A stretch of DNA of 64,000 nucleotides from positions 1-64,000 of the forward strand of contig NZ_JARJNS010000002.1 of the NCBI RefSeq assembly GCF_030143245.1. The letters are read 5' to 3'. The notes beneath the pieces were generated by a model that was given only the letters and a program-made list of their open reading frames with translations, was not told the DNA's origin and searched no databases. Both the position numbers and the translations under genes were made by a program. The DNA comes from Rhabdaerophilum sp. SD176 (lineage in GTDB: Bacteria > Pseudomonadota > Alphaproteobacteria > Rhizobiales > Beijerinckiaceae). Within the stretch, counting starts at the first letter, position 1; each line of letters starts with the position of its first letter. Shown here piece by piece: positions 26,524-36,060 of this stretch.

Positions 26524-27120
26524 TCAGGGTTCGAGCAGCGGCAGCCAGGGTGCTGCATCGCGGGGCAGGGTACCGTCCAGCCTCGGATCATCGAAGACCT
26601 CGATGGCGCGCCGGATCGGTCGAAACCCGGCCCGGCAATAGAAATCCAGCGCACGCGGATGGTCGAGCGAGCAGGTATGGACGTGAAGACGGTCCATCCC
26701 GGCCACCTTGGCGCGCAGAAGCGCCGTTGCCATCAACCTTTTGCCAATCCCTTGGCCCAGGGCATCGGGGACAACCCCGAAAAACGCGAGTTCCGGCGCT
26801 TCTGCATCGCGGAAATCCAGTTCGAGCAGGCCGGCATCCTTCCCGTCGCGGACGAGGGCATAGACCTCGACGGGCGGCGCCATCAGGATTTCCCAGAGGG
26901 CGACGTCGGGCATGCGCAGGCGGCTGAACCACAGCCATTCCGCGCCGACAGCAGAGAACAGGCGGCGATAGCGCTCGATCGCTGCACCATTCAGCCGTTC
27001 CAGAGCGAAGCCTTCCGGCCATACCGGCTCGGACGGAATGGTCTCGAGGTCATGGACGAGATAGGTCACCAGGGCCGCAAGTTTCTGCGGCTCGAGAAGG
27101 GTGTAGCCATCCTGTTGCAT
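26524..27120 (-). CDS. GNAT family N-acetyltransferase
   Basis: A 198-residue protein. The C-terminal half is a GNAT fold with the acetyl-CoA site LAFFGVVPDALGQGIGKRLM (motif A) near residue 125 and the following LHVHTCSLDHPRALDFYCRAGF (motif B). The N-terminal 60 residues are less typical. The acceptor substrate is unknown. The ATG at 27120 is favoured; the frame extends upstream without similarity. It is convergent with fliJ, sharing the terminator region, and divergent from the LPG-synthase-like gene. Confidence 0.78.
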   Translation of the reverse strand: MQQDGYTLLEPQKLAALVTYLVHDLETIPSEPVWPEGFALERLNGAAIERYRRLFSAVGAEWLWFSRLRMPDVALWEILMAPPVEVYALVRDGKDAGLLELDFRDAEAPELAFFGVVPDALGQGIGKRLMATALLRAKVAGMDRLHVHTCSLDHPRALDFYCRAGFRPIRRAIEVFDDPRLDGTLPRDAAPWLPLLEP

Positions 27121-27323
27121 CGAAACCTGAATCCTTTGCCGGATCCGTTTGAGCAGGCCCGCTCCGGCATGGCAAGATCCACGCCTGCCCTCTCCCCAGC
27201 CGCGTGCGTCCGACAGGTTTCCGGCGGCGGGACGGAATTCGTCCGAAGGTCTTGCCACATTGGGGGATGTCGGGCAGTGAAACGCGGGTCAGGCCCGCCA
27301 AGAGGGCCAGGGTCGGGGGACAG

Positions 27324-28346
27324 ATGAAGCGCTTCAAGGATTGGTTCTGGCCGATCGTCGGCCTGCTGGCCGTTATTCTCTCTCTCAAGGTCCTTTATGA
27401 CAAACTCAGGGGCGAGGCAGCCACGGATGCCGCGACCAAGGCGCTGCTCGACAATGCCGGTGTCCTCGAAAGTCTCGCCATTATCTCCCGCGTGATCGGA
27501 CAGAAGCTGGCGGTCATCCCGATGCAGGGCTACCTCCTCGCGGCGGCGGCCACGCTTTTCGCCTATTGGGCATTGGCCTGGTATGACCGGATCGCCCTGA
27601 TCCATCTCAACCGGACCAAGGGCATTTCGTGGCTCTACATCACGATCTGCTCTTTCACGACCTATGCCATTTCCCATAATATCGGCGCATCGGTCTTTTC
27701 CGGTGGCATGGTCCGTTACAGGGCCTATACGGCCAAGGGCCTCAGCGCGCCGGAAGTGGCGGTGCTCGTCGCGCTCTGCTCCTTTACCTTCGGTTTCGGA
27801 ACCATTCTCCTCGGCGGGCTCGTGCTCCTCTACGAGCCGGAGATCGTGCAGCCGCTGCTGCCGCTCAGCCCCTTGATGACGCGGCTGATCGGCTTCGGGA
27901 TGCTGGCTTTTTGTCTCCTCTATACAATCGGTTCCTGGCTGCAGCTGAAGCCGCTGGTCATCCGGAACTTCAAGCTGGAATATCCCGGCCTGCATATCGT
28001 CTGGCGGCAGTGGATCGCCGCGCCGATGGAATTGCTGGGGGCAGCGGGGATCATCTATTTCGCGCTTCCGGGCGAGAGCAATCCGGGCTTCATGATTGTC
28101 CTCGGTGCGTTCCTGCTGTCCTTCTCGGCGGGGCTTCTGGTTCAGGCGCCGGGCGGGATCGGGGTGATGGAAGTCATCTTCCTCAAGGTGATGCCGGGCA
28201 TGCCGGCCACGGAGGTCTTCGCGGCCCTGCTGGTCTGGCGGCTGCTGTACCTGCTGATCCCGCTCGCGATCTCGATCCCGGTGGTTCTGGCCTTCGAGAA
28301 ATCCCAGCTCCGGCAACCCGCAGACGACACGACGCCGGCGCCCTGA
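27324..28346 (+). CDS. UPF0104 / LPG-synthase-like integral membrane protein
   Basis: A 340-residue polytopic inner-membrane protein with about eight helices. The segments SHNIGASVFSGGMVRYRAY, LCSFTFGFGTILLGGLVLL and LLVQAPGGIGVMEVIFL match the transmembrane domain of lysylphosphatidylglycerol synthase-like (UPF0104, YbhN) proteins. There is no C-terminal aminoacyltransferase domain, so it may be a flippase-like or unrelated membrane protein. The ATG at 27324 has GGGGGA just upstream. It ends with a hairpin over its stop codon and converges on flhA. Confidence 0.8.
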   Translation: MKRFKDWFWPIVGLLAVILSLKVLYDKLRGEAATDAATKALLDNAGVLESLAIISRVIGQKLAVIPMQGYLLAAAATLFAYWALAWYDRIALIHLNRTKGISWLYITICSFTTYAISHNIGASVFSGGMVRYRAYTAKGLSAPEVAVLVALCSFTFGFGTILLGGLVLLYEPEIVQPLLPLSPLMTRLIGFGMLAFCLLYTIGSWLQLKPLVIRNFKLEYPGLHIVWRQWIAAPMELLGAAGIIYFALPGESNPGFMIVLGAFLLSFSAGLLVQAPGGIGVMEVIFLKVMPGMPATEVFAALLVWRLLYLLIPLAISIPVVLAFEKSQLRQPADDTTPAP

Positions 28347-28359
28347 GGCGGCCGGCGTC
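28331..28359 (+). terminator. hairpin over the stop of the LPG-synthase-like gene
   Basis: GACGCCGGC at 28331-28339 pairs with GCCGGCGTC at 28351-28359, continued by GCC/GGC with a one-base bulge. It overlaps the TGA stop. Only a short, imperfect T-run follows (GGCTTTC), so it is a candidate terminator at moderate confidence. Confidence 0.5.
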
Positions 28360-28386
28360 GCGAGGCTTTCATGCGCGGGGGCGGCG

Positions 28387-30528
28387 TCAGATCGAGCCGA
28401 CCGTCCGCAGCCGTGCGGAAGGGTGGATCTCGCCCTGGGCCAGCACGGCCGTCTGGGGCCGGAAGCGTTCGACGATCATCCGCACATAGGGGCGGACCGC
28501 GTTCGACGTGACCAGGACCGGCAATTCGCCCAGCCGCGCCGCTTCCTCGAACCGGTCGCGCAGGGCAATCACGAAATCATGCAGGCGCGAAGGCTGCATC
28601 GCGAGATGCTTGATCTCGCCATCGCCGACCAGCGACGAGGCAAAGGCATCTTCCCAGCTTGGTGACAGGGTGATCAGCGCCAGCTGGCCGGTCGGCCCGG
28701 TATGCTGGGCGCAGATCTGCCGGCCGAGGCGTGAGCGGATATGCTCGACGATCATGCGCGGATCCCGGGTCACCGTGCCGGCCACCTCCGCCACCGCCTC
28801 GAGGATGGTGCCGAGATCGCGGATCGAGACCCGCTCGGCGAGCAGCAACTGGAGGATGCGCTGGATGCCGGTGATCGTGATGGCCCCGCCGGTCAGATCC
28901 TTCACGAGGTCCTGATGCGGCTTGGAGAGATCCTTCAGCAGCTTCTGCACCTCCGCATAGGAGAGCAGCTCGGACATGTTGTTCTTGATGATTTCGGTGA
29001 GGTGGGTGGCGATGACCGTGGCCGGATCGACCACCGTGTAGCCACGCAGCTGCGCCTCGTCACGCAGGCTCTCGTCGATCCAGGTGGCCGGGAGGCCGAA
29101 GGTCGGCTCCAGCATATGGGCGCCCGGCAGTTGCACCTGCTCGCCGGCCGGATCCATCGCCATGTACTGGTTCGGGAACACCACGCCATTGCCGGCATCG
29201 ATTTCCTTCATCTTGATGACGTAGTGGTTCGATTCAAGCTGGACGTTGTCGACCAGCCGGACCGACGGCAGGATGAAGCCCATTTCGGTCGCCAGCGTCC
29301 GGCGCAGGGCCTTGATCTGCTCGGTGATCTTGTCCTCGCCGTTCTGGCCCTGCACCAGTGGCAGGAGGGCGTAACCGATCTCGATCCGCAATTCGTCGAG
29401 CCGCAACGCTTCCTGCACGGGCGGGTCGGAGGCCTTTTGCTGGGCCACGACCTGCTCCATGGCCTGTTCGGCGGCGGCATCGATGTTGGCCTGCTTTTCC
29501 TGCCGGTCAAGCCGCCAGGCCATGTAGCCGGCCAGCAGGGCGAGGCCCAGGAAAGGAATGGCCGGCATGCCCGGCAGGATGGCGATGACCACCATCACGA
29601 AGGAGGACATGCCGAGCGCCTTCGACGAGCTGGCCAGCTGCTTGGACAGGGCCTTGTCGGCGGCGCCGGTCACGCCGGCTTTCGAGACCAGCAGGCCGGC
29701 CGCGGTCGAGACGATCAGCGCCGGGATCTGCGTGACGAGGCCGTCGCCGACCGTCAGCAGCGTGTAGGCCTTCGCCGCATCATTGAAGGTCATGCCGTTC
29801 TGGGCGACGCCGATGATGATACCGCCCACGACATTGATGAAAGTGATCAGGATCCCGGCAATCGCATCGCCACGCACGAATTTCGAGGCACCGTCCATCG
29901 CACCGAAAAAGGCGCTCTCGTCCTCGAGGGCCTTGCGGCGCGCCTTGGCCTCATCCTGATCGATCAGGCCGGCAGAGAGATCGGCGTCGATCGCCATCTG
30001 CTTGCCTGGCATCGCATCGAGGCTGAAGCGGGCTGCGACTTCGGCGATACGGCTCGAGCCCTTGGTGATGACGACGAAGTTGACGATGACGAGGATCACG
30101 AAGACGATGACTCCGATCACGAAGTTTCCGCCCATCACGAAATTGCCGAAGGCCTCGATCACGTGGCCGGCCGCACCCTGGCCGGTATGGCCGTTCTGGA
30201 GGATCAGGCGGGTCGAGGCGAGGTTCAGCGACAATCGAAGCATTGTCGCGATGAGGAGGATCGTCGGGAAGGACGAGAATTCCAGCGGCGCCGCGATGAA
30301 GAGCGCCGTCATCAGGATCAGGACCGCGAGAATGATCGAGAAGGCCAGCAGCAGGTCGAGGATCATCGGCGGCAGCGGCACGATGAGGACGACCAGAATC
30401 GTCAGGATCCCCATGGCGAGGGCAATGTCGCCCCGCTTCAGGAAAGCGCCAAGCTCTTGAGGTGTCATGAATTTTGGCGTCTGGAGGCCGGGTAGGCTCC
30501 CTTTGCCGCCAAGGCTCGCGTCACTCAT
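28387..30528 (-). CDS. flhA: flagellar export gate protein FlhA
   Basis: A 713-residue export-gate protein. The N-terminal half has eight membrane helices, with the FHIPEP family signature around RLSLNLASTRLIL and GGNFVIGVIVFVILVIVNF. The C-terminal half is the cytoplasmic ring that receives chaperone-substrate complexes. The ATG at 30528 is chosen by family N-terminus; a longer frame exists upstream. It is the last gene of the fliF-fliG-fliH-fliN-flbD-flhA series, but 112 bases separate it from flbD and these contain a CtrA-like site, so it may also have its own promoter. Confidence 0.95.
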   Translation of the reverse strand: MSDASLGGKGSLPGLQTPKFMTPQELGAFLKRGDIALAMGILTILVVLIVPLPPMILDLLLAFSIILAVLILMTALFIAAPLEFSSFPTILLIATMLRLSLNLASTRLILQNGHTGQGAAGHVIEAFGNFVMGGNFVIGVIVFVILVIVNFVVITKGSSRIAEVAARFSLDAMPGKQMAIDADLSAGLIDQDEAKARRKALEDESAFFGAMDGASKFVRGDAIAGILITFINVVGGIIIGVAQNGMTFNDAAKAYTLLTVGDGLVTQIPALIVSTAAGLLVSKAGVTGAADKALSKQLASSSKALGMSSFVMVVIAILPGMPAIPFLGLALLAGYMAWRLDRQEKQANIDAAAEQAMEQVVAQQKASDPPVQEALRLDELRIEIGYALLPLVQGQNGEDKITEQIKALRRTLATEMGFILPSVRLVDNVQLESNHYVIKMKEIDAGNGVVFPNQYMAMDPAGEQVQLPGAHMLEPTFGLPATWIDESLRDEAQLRGYTVVDPATVIATHLTEIIKNNMSELLSYAEVQKLLKDLSKPHQDLVKDLTGGAITITGIQRILQLLLAERVSIRDLGTILEAVAEVAGTVTRDPRMIVEHIRSRLGRQICAQHTGPTGQLALITLSPSWEDAFASSLVGDGEIKHLAMQPSRLHDFVIALRDRFEEAARLGELPVLVTSNAVRPYVRMIVERFRPQTAVLAQGEIHPSARLRTVGSI

Positions 30529-30609
30529 TCCCCTGCCCCCATGCGTTGCTGCACGCCGAATCCGGTCGGGTCTGACCGGTCGACTGGGCAATTTTTGCCG
30601 GGTTTATGG

Positions 30610-30624
30610 TTAACGCCCGGTTAC
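30610..30624. promoter_or_regulatory. candidate CtrA site upstream of flhA
   Basis: TTAA at 30610-30613 and TTAC at 30621-30624 are separated by exactly seven bases, matching TTAA-N7-TTAA with one mismatch. The site is about 85 bases upstream of the flhA ATG in the gap after flbD. CtrA control of class II flagellar genes is established in Caulobacter; binding here is inferred. Confidence 0.5.
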
Positions 30625-30640
30625 TTTCGTCAGGGAAAAG

Positions 30641-32008
30641 TTAAAGCGCGGCAATCCGCGCGGCGCCGGGCTCCGGCACGTCGATGCCGACGGCAACATA
30701 TTCGTTGAGCTTGTTGCGCAAGGTCCGGATCGAGATGCCGAGAATCTTCGCTGCATGGGTGCGGTTGCCGAGGCAATGATCGAGCGTATCGAGGATCAGC
30801 TCCCGCTCGACATCGGCCACCGTGCGGCCGACCAGGGCCCGTGTGGCGGCCTCGGCGGCTTCCGCCACCTTCCGGGCGGTGGCCTCGTTGGCGTCGCGGG
30901 CAATCGATTCGCCTTCCGGCGTCAGGATCGCATCCGGCCCGATATCGATGCCGCCGGCCAGCAGGACGGCCCGGTGCAGCGTGTTTTCCAGCTCGCGCAC
31001 GTTGCCGCGCCACGGGTTGGCCAGCAGCATCCGCTTGGCGTCGTGGCTGATCGGGCGGACCGGCAGGCCGTTCATCTGGGCGTAGCGCTTGGCGAAATGG
31101 TTCGCGAGCTCGATGATGTCGTTCGGCCTCTCCCGGAGCGGCGGGATCTTCAGGTTGACGACATTGAGCCGGTAGAGAAGATCCTCACGGAATTCGCCGG
31201 CCTTCACGCTTTCGGCGAGGTTGCGGTTCGAGGTCGCGATGATGCGGATATCGACCGGAACCGGCCGGGTTCCGCCGACGCGGTCGATCACGCGTTCCTG
31301 GATCGCCCGGAGCAGCTTGGCCTGCAGGCGAACATCCATTTCCGAGATTTCGTCCAGCAGCAGCGTGCCGCCATCGGCTTCCTCGAACTTGCCGACGCGC
31401 CGGGCGATGGCGCCGGTAAAGGCGCCCTTCTCATGGCCGAACAGCTCGCTTTCCAGCAGGTTATCGGGGATCGCGGCGCAATTGACCGAGACAAAGGGCT
31501 TGCCCGAGCGCCGCGATTTCTCATGGAGGAAACGCGCCATGACTTCCTTGCCGACGCCCGATTCCCCGGTAATCAGCACGGACGCGTCCGAACCCGCGAT
31601 CTGCTGTGCCAGCTTGATGACGCGGCCCATCGCCTCGTCCCGGAAGACGATGGAGGTCTCGGTCTTGCTGACGGCCTCGAGAATCGCCGCGATCAGCTCC
31701 GGATCCGGCGGGAGCGGGATGTATTCCTTCGCGCCAGCCTCGATGGCGGCCACGGCCGCGCGCTTGTCGTTCGCGACGCCGCACGCCACGATTGGCAGCG
31801 TCATATGCTCGGCGGCGAGGCCCTGCGCGAGGGCGGCGATGTCCAGATGGGCATCGACCATGGCCAGGTCGGCGCCCTTGCCCTGCCGCAGATGGGACAG
31901 GGCGGCCTCGATCCCGTCGACCTGTGCGACCGACGCGCCCCTCTCCCGGGCGATCTTCGCGGCGGTGATCAATTCACCGCGCAAGGTTCCGACAATCAGA
32001 AGCCGCAT
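30641..32008 (-). CDS. flbD: sigma-54-dependent flagellar activator FlbD
   Basis: A 455-residue NtrC-like regulator. A divergent N-terminal receiver (about 1-115) retains an aspartate (LAMVDAHLD) but lacks the full acid pocket. The AAA+ domain (about 120-355) has Walker A GESGVGKE, the sigma-54 contact loop GAFTGA, Walker B GGTLLLDEISEM, and R-fingers. A C-terminal Fis-type helix-turn-helix (THAAKILGISIRTLRNKL) binds enhancers. In Caulobacter FlbD activates late flagellar sigma-54 promoters with the regulator FliX. It lies between fliN and flhA, the same place as in Caulobacter, and a sigma-54 element occurs upstream of fliK. Confidence 0.9.
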   Translation of the reverse strand: MRLLIVGTLRGELITAAKIARERGASVAQVDGIEAALSHLRQGKGADLAMVDAHLDIAALAQGLAAEHMTLPIVACGVANDKRAAVAAIEAGAKEYIPLPPDPELIAAILEAVSKTETSIVFRDEAMGRVIKLAQQIAGSDASVLITGESGVGKEVMARFLHEKSRRSGKPFVSVNCAAIPDNLLESELFGHEKGAFTGAIARRVGKFEEADGGTLLLDEISEMDVRLQAKLLRAIQERVIDRVGGTRPVPVDIRIIATSNRNLAESVKAGEFREDLLYRLNVVNLKIPPLRERPNDIIELANHFAKRYAQMNGLPVRPISHDAKRMLLANPWRGNVRELENTLHRAVLLAGGIDIGPDAILTPEGESIARDANEATARKVAEAAEAATRALVGRTVADVERELILDTLDHCLGNRTHAAKILGISIRTLRNKLNEYVAVGIDVPEPGAARIAAL

Positions 32009-32037
32009 GGTTCTGTCTCCTCGTCCGTCCTGACCGG

Positions 32038-32385
32038 TCAGCGGTCGGACTTGATGATTTCCGTCATGGTCACGCCGAGCTTGTCATCGACGAGAACGAC
32101 CTCGCCACGCGCGACGAGACGGTCATTGACGAAGATGTCGATGGCCTCGCCGACGCGGCGGTCGAGTTCGAGAATATGGCCGGGGCTCATCCGGAGGAGT
32201 TCGCCCACGCCCATCTTGGAGCGGCCGAGCACGGCCGAGACCTGGACCGGCACATCGAAGACATGCTCGAGATCCGCCGCGGTCTTGGACGAGAGCGGGG
32301 TCTCGCCGTCGCTGCCATAGGCAGCGGCGACAAGATCAGCGGTCGATTCCAGATCCTGGAGCTGGAAATTGTTGTCAGTGGCCAT
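32038..32385 (-). CDS. fliN: flagellar motor switch protein FliN
   Basis: A 115-residue SpoA/CORF-domain protein. The conserved C-terminal part holds VPVQVSAVLGRSKMGVGELLRMSPG, LDRRVGEAIDIFVNDRLVARGEV and the closing GVTMTEII. FliN forms most of the C-ring with FliM and binds the export regulator FliH. The N-terminal 40 residues are acidic and unconserved. The ATG is at 32385. It sits between fliH and flbD on the same strand. Confidence 0.92.
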   Translation of the reverse strand: MATDNNFQLQDLESTADLVAAAYGSDGETPLSSKTAADLEHVFDVPVQVSAVLGRSKMGVGELLRMSPGHILELDRRVGEAIDIFVNDRLVARGEVVLVDDKLGVTMTEIIKSDR

Positions 32386-32425
32386 GGGTCCTCAAGCCTT
32401 TCGATCTGTGAGGGTTTCAGTCTTT

Positions 32426-33073
32426 TCAGTTGTCGTCCCCGGCATCGGGGAACAGCATCTTCGCCGATGTCTCGACGAGGTTTTCAAGCCGGTTTCGGTC
32501 GCGGACGATGCCGCCATCGGACCATTCGATCCGGCAATCCCCGAGGGCGATTTCCGGATCCGGAAAGACAAAGAGCCGCGATTCGATGCCGTTCTCTTTC
32601 AGGAGGCCCATCAGACGCTCCTTGCAGGGATCGACGAGATCGGGCGCGACGCGCACCGCGACATGGGGCGAACCGCGGAGATCATTGAAGATCGCCCGTG
32701 CGGTCGCCTCGATCGCGCCGACCGGCGCGGTCTCGATCAGGCGTCCGGCGATCTTGCGGGCGAAGAGCATCGCGAAGGCGAGGGCCTCGCTCCGCGCCGT
32801 CTCCTCGAGGCGCCGCATTTCGATCGTTGCGATCTCGAGCCGGGCATTGATGGCGTCGAGACCATTGGCGATCCGGATCTGCTCATGGTTGGCCTGCATC
32901 TGCCGGCCTTCCTCGATTCCCTGCTGGTAGGCTGCCTGCCGGGCTTCCTCGACAAGGCGCGCATGCTCGGGATAGGGCACCGGCACACGCTGGCCGGGCT
33001 CGATGAAGGGCAGGCCCGAGCCGGCTTTGGTGAAATCCCGGCCGAAGGTGAAGGCGGAGCGAGCGGTCGACAT
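32426..33073 (-). CDS. fliH: flagellar export regulator FliH (FlbE)
   Basis: A 215-residue protein with a helical, Gln/Glu-rich N-terminal half (RLVEEARQAAYQQGIEEGRQM) and a C-terminal domain of the FliH/V-ATPase E-subunit type (DPEIALGDCRIEWSDGGI). It should bind and restrain FliI and link it to the C-ring. Caulobacter calls the equivalent gene flbE. The call rests on the DCRIEWxxGG motif and on position between fliG and fliN. The ATG at 33073 follows the fliG stop by ten bases. Confidence 0.88.
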   Translation of the reverse strand: MSTARSAFTFGRDFTKAGSGLPFIEPGQRVPVPYPEHARLVEEARQAAYQQGIEEGRQMQANHEQIRIANGLDAINARLEIATIEMRRLEETARSEALAFAMLFARKIAGRLIETAPVGAIEATARAIFNDLRGSPHVAVRVAPDLVDPCKERLMGLLKENGIESRLFVFPDPEIALGDCRIEWSDGGIVRDRNRLENLVETSAKMLFPDAGDDN

Positions 33074-33083
33074 GGCGTGGCCT

Positions 33084-34145
33084 TCAGTAGATCAGTTCGT
33101 CTTCGGCGCGGTTCTTGCCGATGGTGATTTCACCCTTCGAGGCCAGTTCCTTTGCCAGCATGACGATTCGGGTCTGGGCCTCGTCGACCTCCTTGAGGCG
33201 GACAGGACCACGGCTCTGCATCAGTTCCTCCATGTTCTTCGCGGCGCGTGTCGACATCTGCTGGAAGAAGAACTTCTTCATGGCGGGCGCGGCGCCCTTC
33301 AGTGCGACGGCGAGGATATCGCGATCCGAATAGCGGATCAGGGTCTGGGTCGAGCCCGGATCGAGCTTCGCCAGGTCGTCGAAGGTGAACATCAGCGACC
33401 GGATCTTCTGCGCAGCCTCGCGGTTGCGCTCGTCGAGCGCAGCGAGGAACCAGCTTTCCGTCTGCCGGTCGAAGGAGTTGAAGATCTCGGCGATCATTTC
33501 ATGGCTGTCGCGGCGCGAGGTCTGCGACAGGTTGGAAATGAACTCGGTGCGCAATGTCTCCTCGATATGGGCGAGGACTTCCTTCTGCACCGGCTCCATA
33601 TTGAGCATCCGGTTCACCACTTCGAGCGCGAATTCATGCGGCAGCAGCGACAGGACACGGGCCGCATTCTCCGAGCGGATCTTCGAGAGGATCACCGCCA
33701 CGGTCTGCGGATATTCGCCCTTGAGATAGTTGGCGAGCACCTGGTCCTGCACGTTGCCGAGCTTCTGCCACATGTTTCGCCCGGCCGGACCGCGGATCTC
33801 CTCCATCAGGGAGTAGACCTTGTCCTTCGGCAGCAGCTTGCTGAGCAGCGCTTCGGTGCGGTCATAGTCGCCGGTGACGGCGCCACCCTGGGCCATCATC
33901 GACAGGAATTCCGCGACAAGGGCCTCGACCGCTTCCGCCGTGACCGCGCCGAGCCGGGACATGGCGCGGGACACGGTGCGGATCTCGTCCTCGTCCAGCG
34001 CTTCCCAGACCGGGCCGCCATAGCGCTCGCCGAGGACGAGCAGAATGATCGACGCCTTTTCCGGGCCGGAGAGGAACCGTGTCAGCTCCTTGTTCGGTGC
34101 CGGAGCGGTATCCGGCGTCTTTTCCGCTGTACTCGTCTTCGCCAT
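33084..34145 (-). CDS. fliG: flagellar motor switch protein FliG
   Basis: A 353-residue three-domain switch protein. The N-terminal domain binds FliF. The middle domain has the EYPQ variant of the EHPQ motif ([16 protein letters not shown]) that contacts FliM. The C-terminal domain carries the charged torque helix ([32 protein letters not shown]). It generates torque against MotA at the ring face. The ATG at 34145 is 40 bases after the fliF stop. It belongs to the leftward fliF-led operon. Confidence 0.94.
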   Translation of the reverse strand: MAKTSTAEKTPDTAPAPNKELTRFLSGPEKASIILLVLGERYGGPVWEALDEDEIRTVSRAMSRLGAVTAEAVEALVAEFLSMMAQGGAVTGDYDRTEALLSKLLPKDKVYSLMEEIRGPAGRNMWQKLGNVQDQVLANYLKGEYPQTVAVILSKIRSENAARVLSLLPHEFALEVVNRMLNMEPVQKEVLAHIEETLRTEFISNLSQTSRRDSHEMIAEIFNSFDRQTESWFLAALDERNREAAQKIRSLMFTFDDLAKLDPGSTQTLIRYSDRDILAVALKGAAPAMKKFFFQQMSTRAAKNMEELMQSRGPVRLKEVDEAQTRIVMLAKELASKGEITIGKNRAEDELIY

Positions 34146-34185
34146 TCCTGCCCCCTGGGCCCTGATCCGTGTCCGGCTCTAGCGG

Positions 34186-35874
34186 TTAGCGTGTCTGGGC
34201 GATCCACTGGCGAACGATCGCCACGGATTCACTCGGGTTTTCCTGCACGATGCGGCCGAGGCTATCGATCGCGCCCTGCTGGAGTGCGTGCTGGATCGTG
34301 TTGACGTTTGCCTGGTTCGAGTTCGCGGCGACCATCGTGCCGGCCTGGCCCGGTGCGGGCAGGGCCAGGGGCTGGCCGGCCGGTCCGGTGGCGCCGGGCA
34401 CCATGCCGGAGGCGTCGATCACGCTCTGGAGCCCCCCGATCTGCGGTACAGCAACCAACGAGGAGTCGCTGCGGCCTTTGCCGCCGATGCCCATCTGGCG
34501 AAGCAGCGGGCGGACCACCAGCAATGTGACGAGCAGGGTCAGCAGGCCGAAGACGCCGATCTCGACCATGCGGAGCACGTCCTCCTTGGTCAGGGCGAGC
34601 ATCTGCTCGGTGAAGGTCGGCGTCCGGCCCTCGACCGCCGCCACGCCCTCGGCGAAGCGGAGGTTGATCACATCGACCTGGTCACCCCGGTTGCGGTCGA
34701 ACCCGATCGACGAGCGCACAAGGGCTGCGATCCGTTCGAGTTCCTCGGCCGGGCGCGGCTGATAGCTCATCTGGCCGTTGGCGCCAGGGGTGTAGATCCC
34801 GTCGACCAGCACGGCGACCGAGAGGCGCTTCACCCGGCCCGCCTCGATGATCTCGGTGCGGGTGGTCTTGGTAATCTCGTAATTGACGATTTCCTCGTTG
34901 CGCTGGGTTGCATCCCGCTGCTGCGGGTTGGCCGGCGCATTCTGCTGCTGTTGCTGCGGCAGTTCGTTGCCGATGGTGACCTGGTTGTCCCGGCTTTCCT
35001 GGCTCTGCTGGTTCTCGGTCCGCGTCTGTGTGGAGCGAATCACCCGGCTTTCGGGATCGAAGCTGTCGGTCACCTGCTGCACGCGGTTGAAATCCATCTC
35101 GGCAGCCACCTGCACCCGGGCCCGGCCGCGGCCGACGATGCTGGCGACGATGTCCTCGACCTGGCTGCGCAGGCGGCGCTCGTGGTTGCTCTGCTTGTCG
35201 GCGGCGAGGGCGGCGGCGTCGGTCTCGTTGCCGGCGCCGTCAGCCAGCAGGCGGCCGGTCTCGTCGACGATGGAGACCCGCTCGGGCTTCAGACCCTGGA
35301 CTGCCGTGGCCACCAGATGGCGCACCGCCCGGATCTGACCCGGTTCGAGTTCACCCCGGACCTTCAGCACGATCGAGGCGCGGGGCTCCTGCCGGTCGCG
35401 TTCGAACAGGCGCTTCTCGGGGATGGCAAGATGGACACGGGCCTGCTGCACCCGCTCAATGCTGCGGATGGTGCGCGAGAGCTCGCCTTCGAGGGCCCGG
35501 AGCTGGTTGACGCCCTGAACGAGGCTGGTGGCCGAGAAGCTGTCGCTCTTGTCGAAGATCTCGTACCCGACGGTGCCGCCGGCGGGCATGCCCTTGCCGG
35601 CAAATTCCATCCGGAGGCGAGTGGTCTGATCGCGGGGGACCAGGATCGTGGTGCCATCCCCGCGCAATTCGTAGCGGACGCCGCGGTTTTCCAGGTCCCG
35701 CACGATGGCGTTTGAATCCTGGACCGGGAGATCGCTGAAGAGAACGCCCATATTCGGGCCGGACATCTTCGTCATCACGAAGGCGAAGAAGCCCACGAGA
35801 GCAAGGGTTACGGCCCCCATCGCCACCAGGCGCTGCGGTCCCAACCGGTTCACGAGTTCGAGGATGCCGTTCAC
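34186..35874 (-). CDS. fliF: flagellar MS-ring protein FliF
   Basis: A 562-residue inner-membrane ring protein. The first helix is at about residues 15-35 and the second at about 445-465, with the YscJ/FliF periplasmic domain between (LPVQDSNAIVRDLENRGV, TTRLRMEFAGKGMP, VHLAIPEKRLFERD). The C-terminal tail binds FliG. It has a Gln-rich stretch (LPQQQQQ) in the middle loop. It is the first gene of the operon; a candidate CtrA site lies 83-97 bases upstream of the ATG. Confidence 0.95.
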   Translation of the reverse strand: MNGILELVNRLGPQRLVAMGAVTLALVGFFAFVMTKMSGPNMGVLFSDLPVQDSNAIVRDLENRGVRYELRGDGTTILVPRDQTTRLRMEFAGKGMPAGGTVGYEIFDKSDSFSATSLVQGVNQLRALEGELSRTIRSIERVQQARVHLAIPEKRLFERDRQEPRASIVLKVRGELEPGQIRAVRHLVATAVQGLKPERVSIVDETGRLLADGAGNETDAAALAADKQSNHERRLRSQVEDIVASIVGRGRARVQVAAEMDFNRVQQVTDSFDPESRVIRSTQTRTENQQSQESRDNQVTIGNELPQQQQQNAPANPQQRDATQRNEEIVNYEITKTTRTEIIEAGRVKRLSVAVLVDGIYTPGANGQMSYQPRPAEELERIAALVRSSIGFDRNRGDQVDVINLRFAEGVAAVEGRTPTFTEQMLALTKEDVLRMVEIGVFGLLTLLVTLLVVRPLLRQMGIGGKGRSDSSLVAVPQIGGLQSVIDASGMVPGATGPAGQPLALPAPGQAGTMVAANSNQANVNTIQHALQQGAIDSLGRIVQENPSESVAIVRQWIAQTR

Positions 35875-35956
35875 TGCCCCACCATCCAGCTTTCTGTCCG
35901 ACGCGAATTGCGTGCGTCGCGTTTCCTGCGCTAGGCAAGAATTGCCCGGTGGATGG

Positions 35957-35971
35957 TTACCGGGCCGTTAA
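35957..35971. promoter_or_regulatory. candidate CtrA site between fliF and pdxA
   Basis: TTAC at 35957-35960 and TTAA at 35968-35971 are seven bases apart, a one-mismatch fit to TTAA-N7-TTAA. It lies in the 186-base gap between the divergent fliF and pdxA genes, at a distance suitable for the -35 region of fliF. Binding is inferred. Confidence 0.55.
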
Positions 35972-36060
35972 TGTCCTGACCTTTTTTGAACCAGTTCGGG
36001 ACGAATGCGCATTTTTCCGGCCGGACGATTCCATCCGCCACAACGCCCAGGAATGTCGAC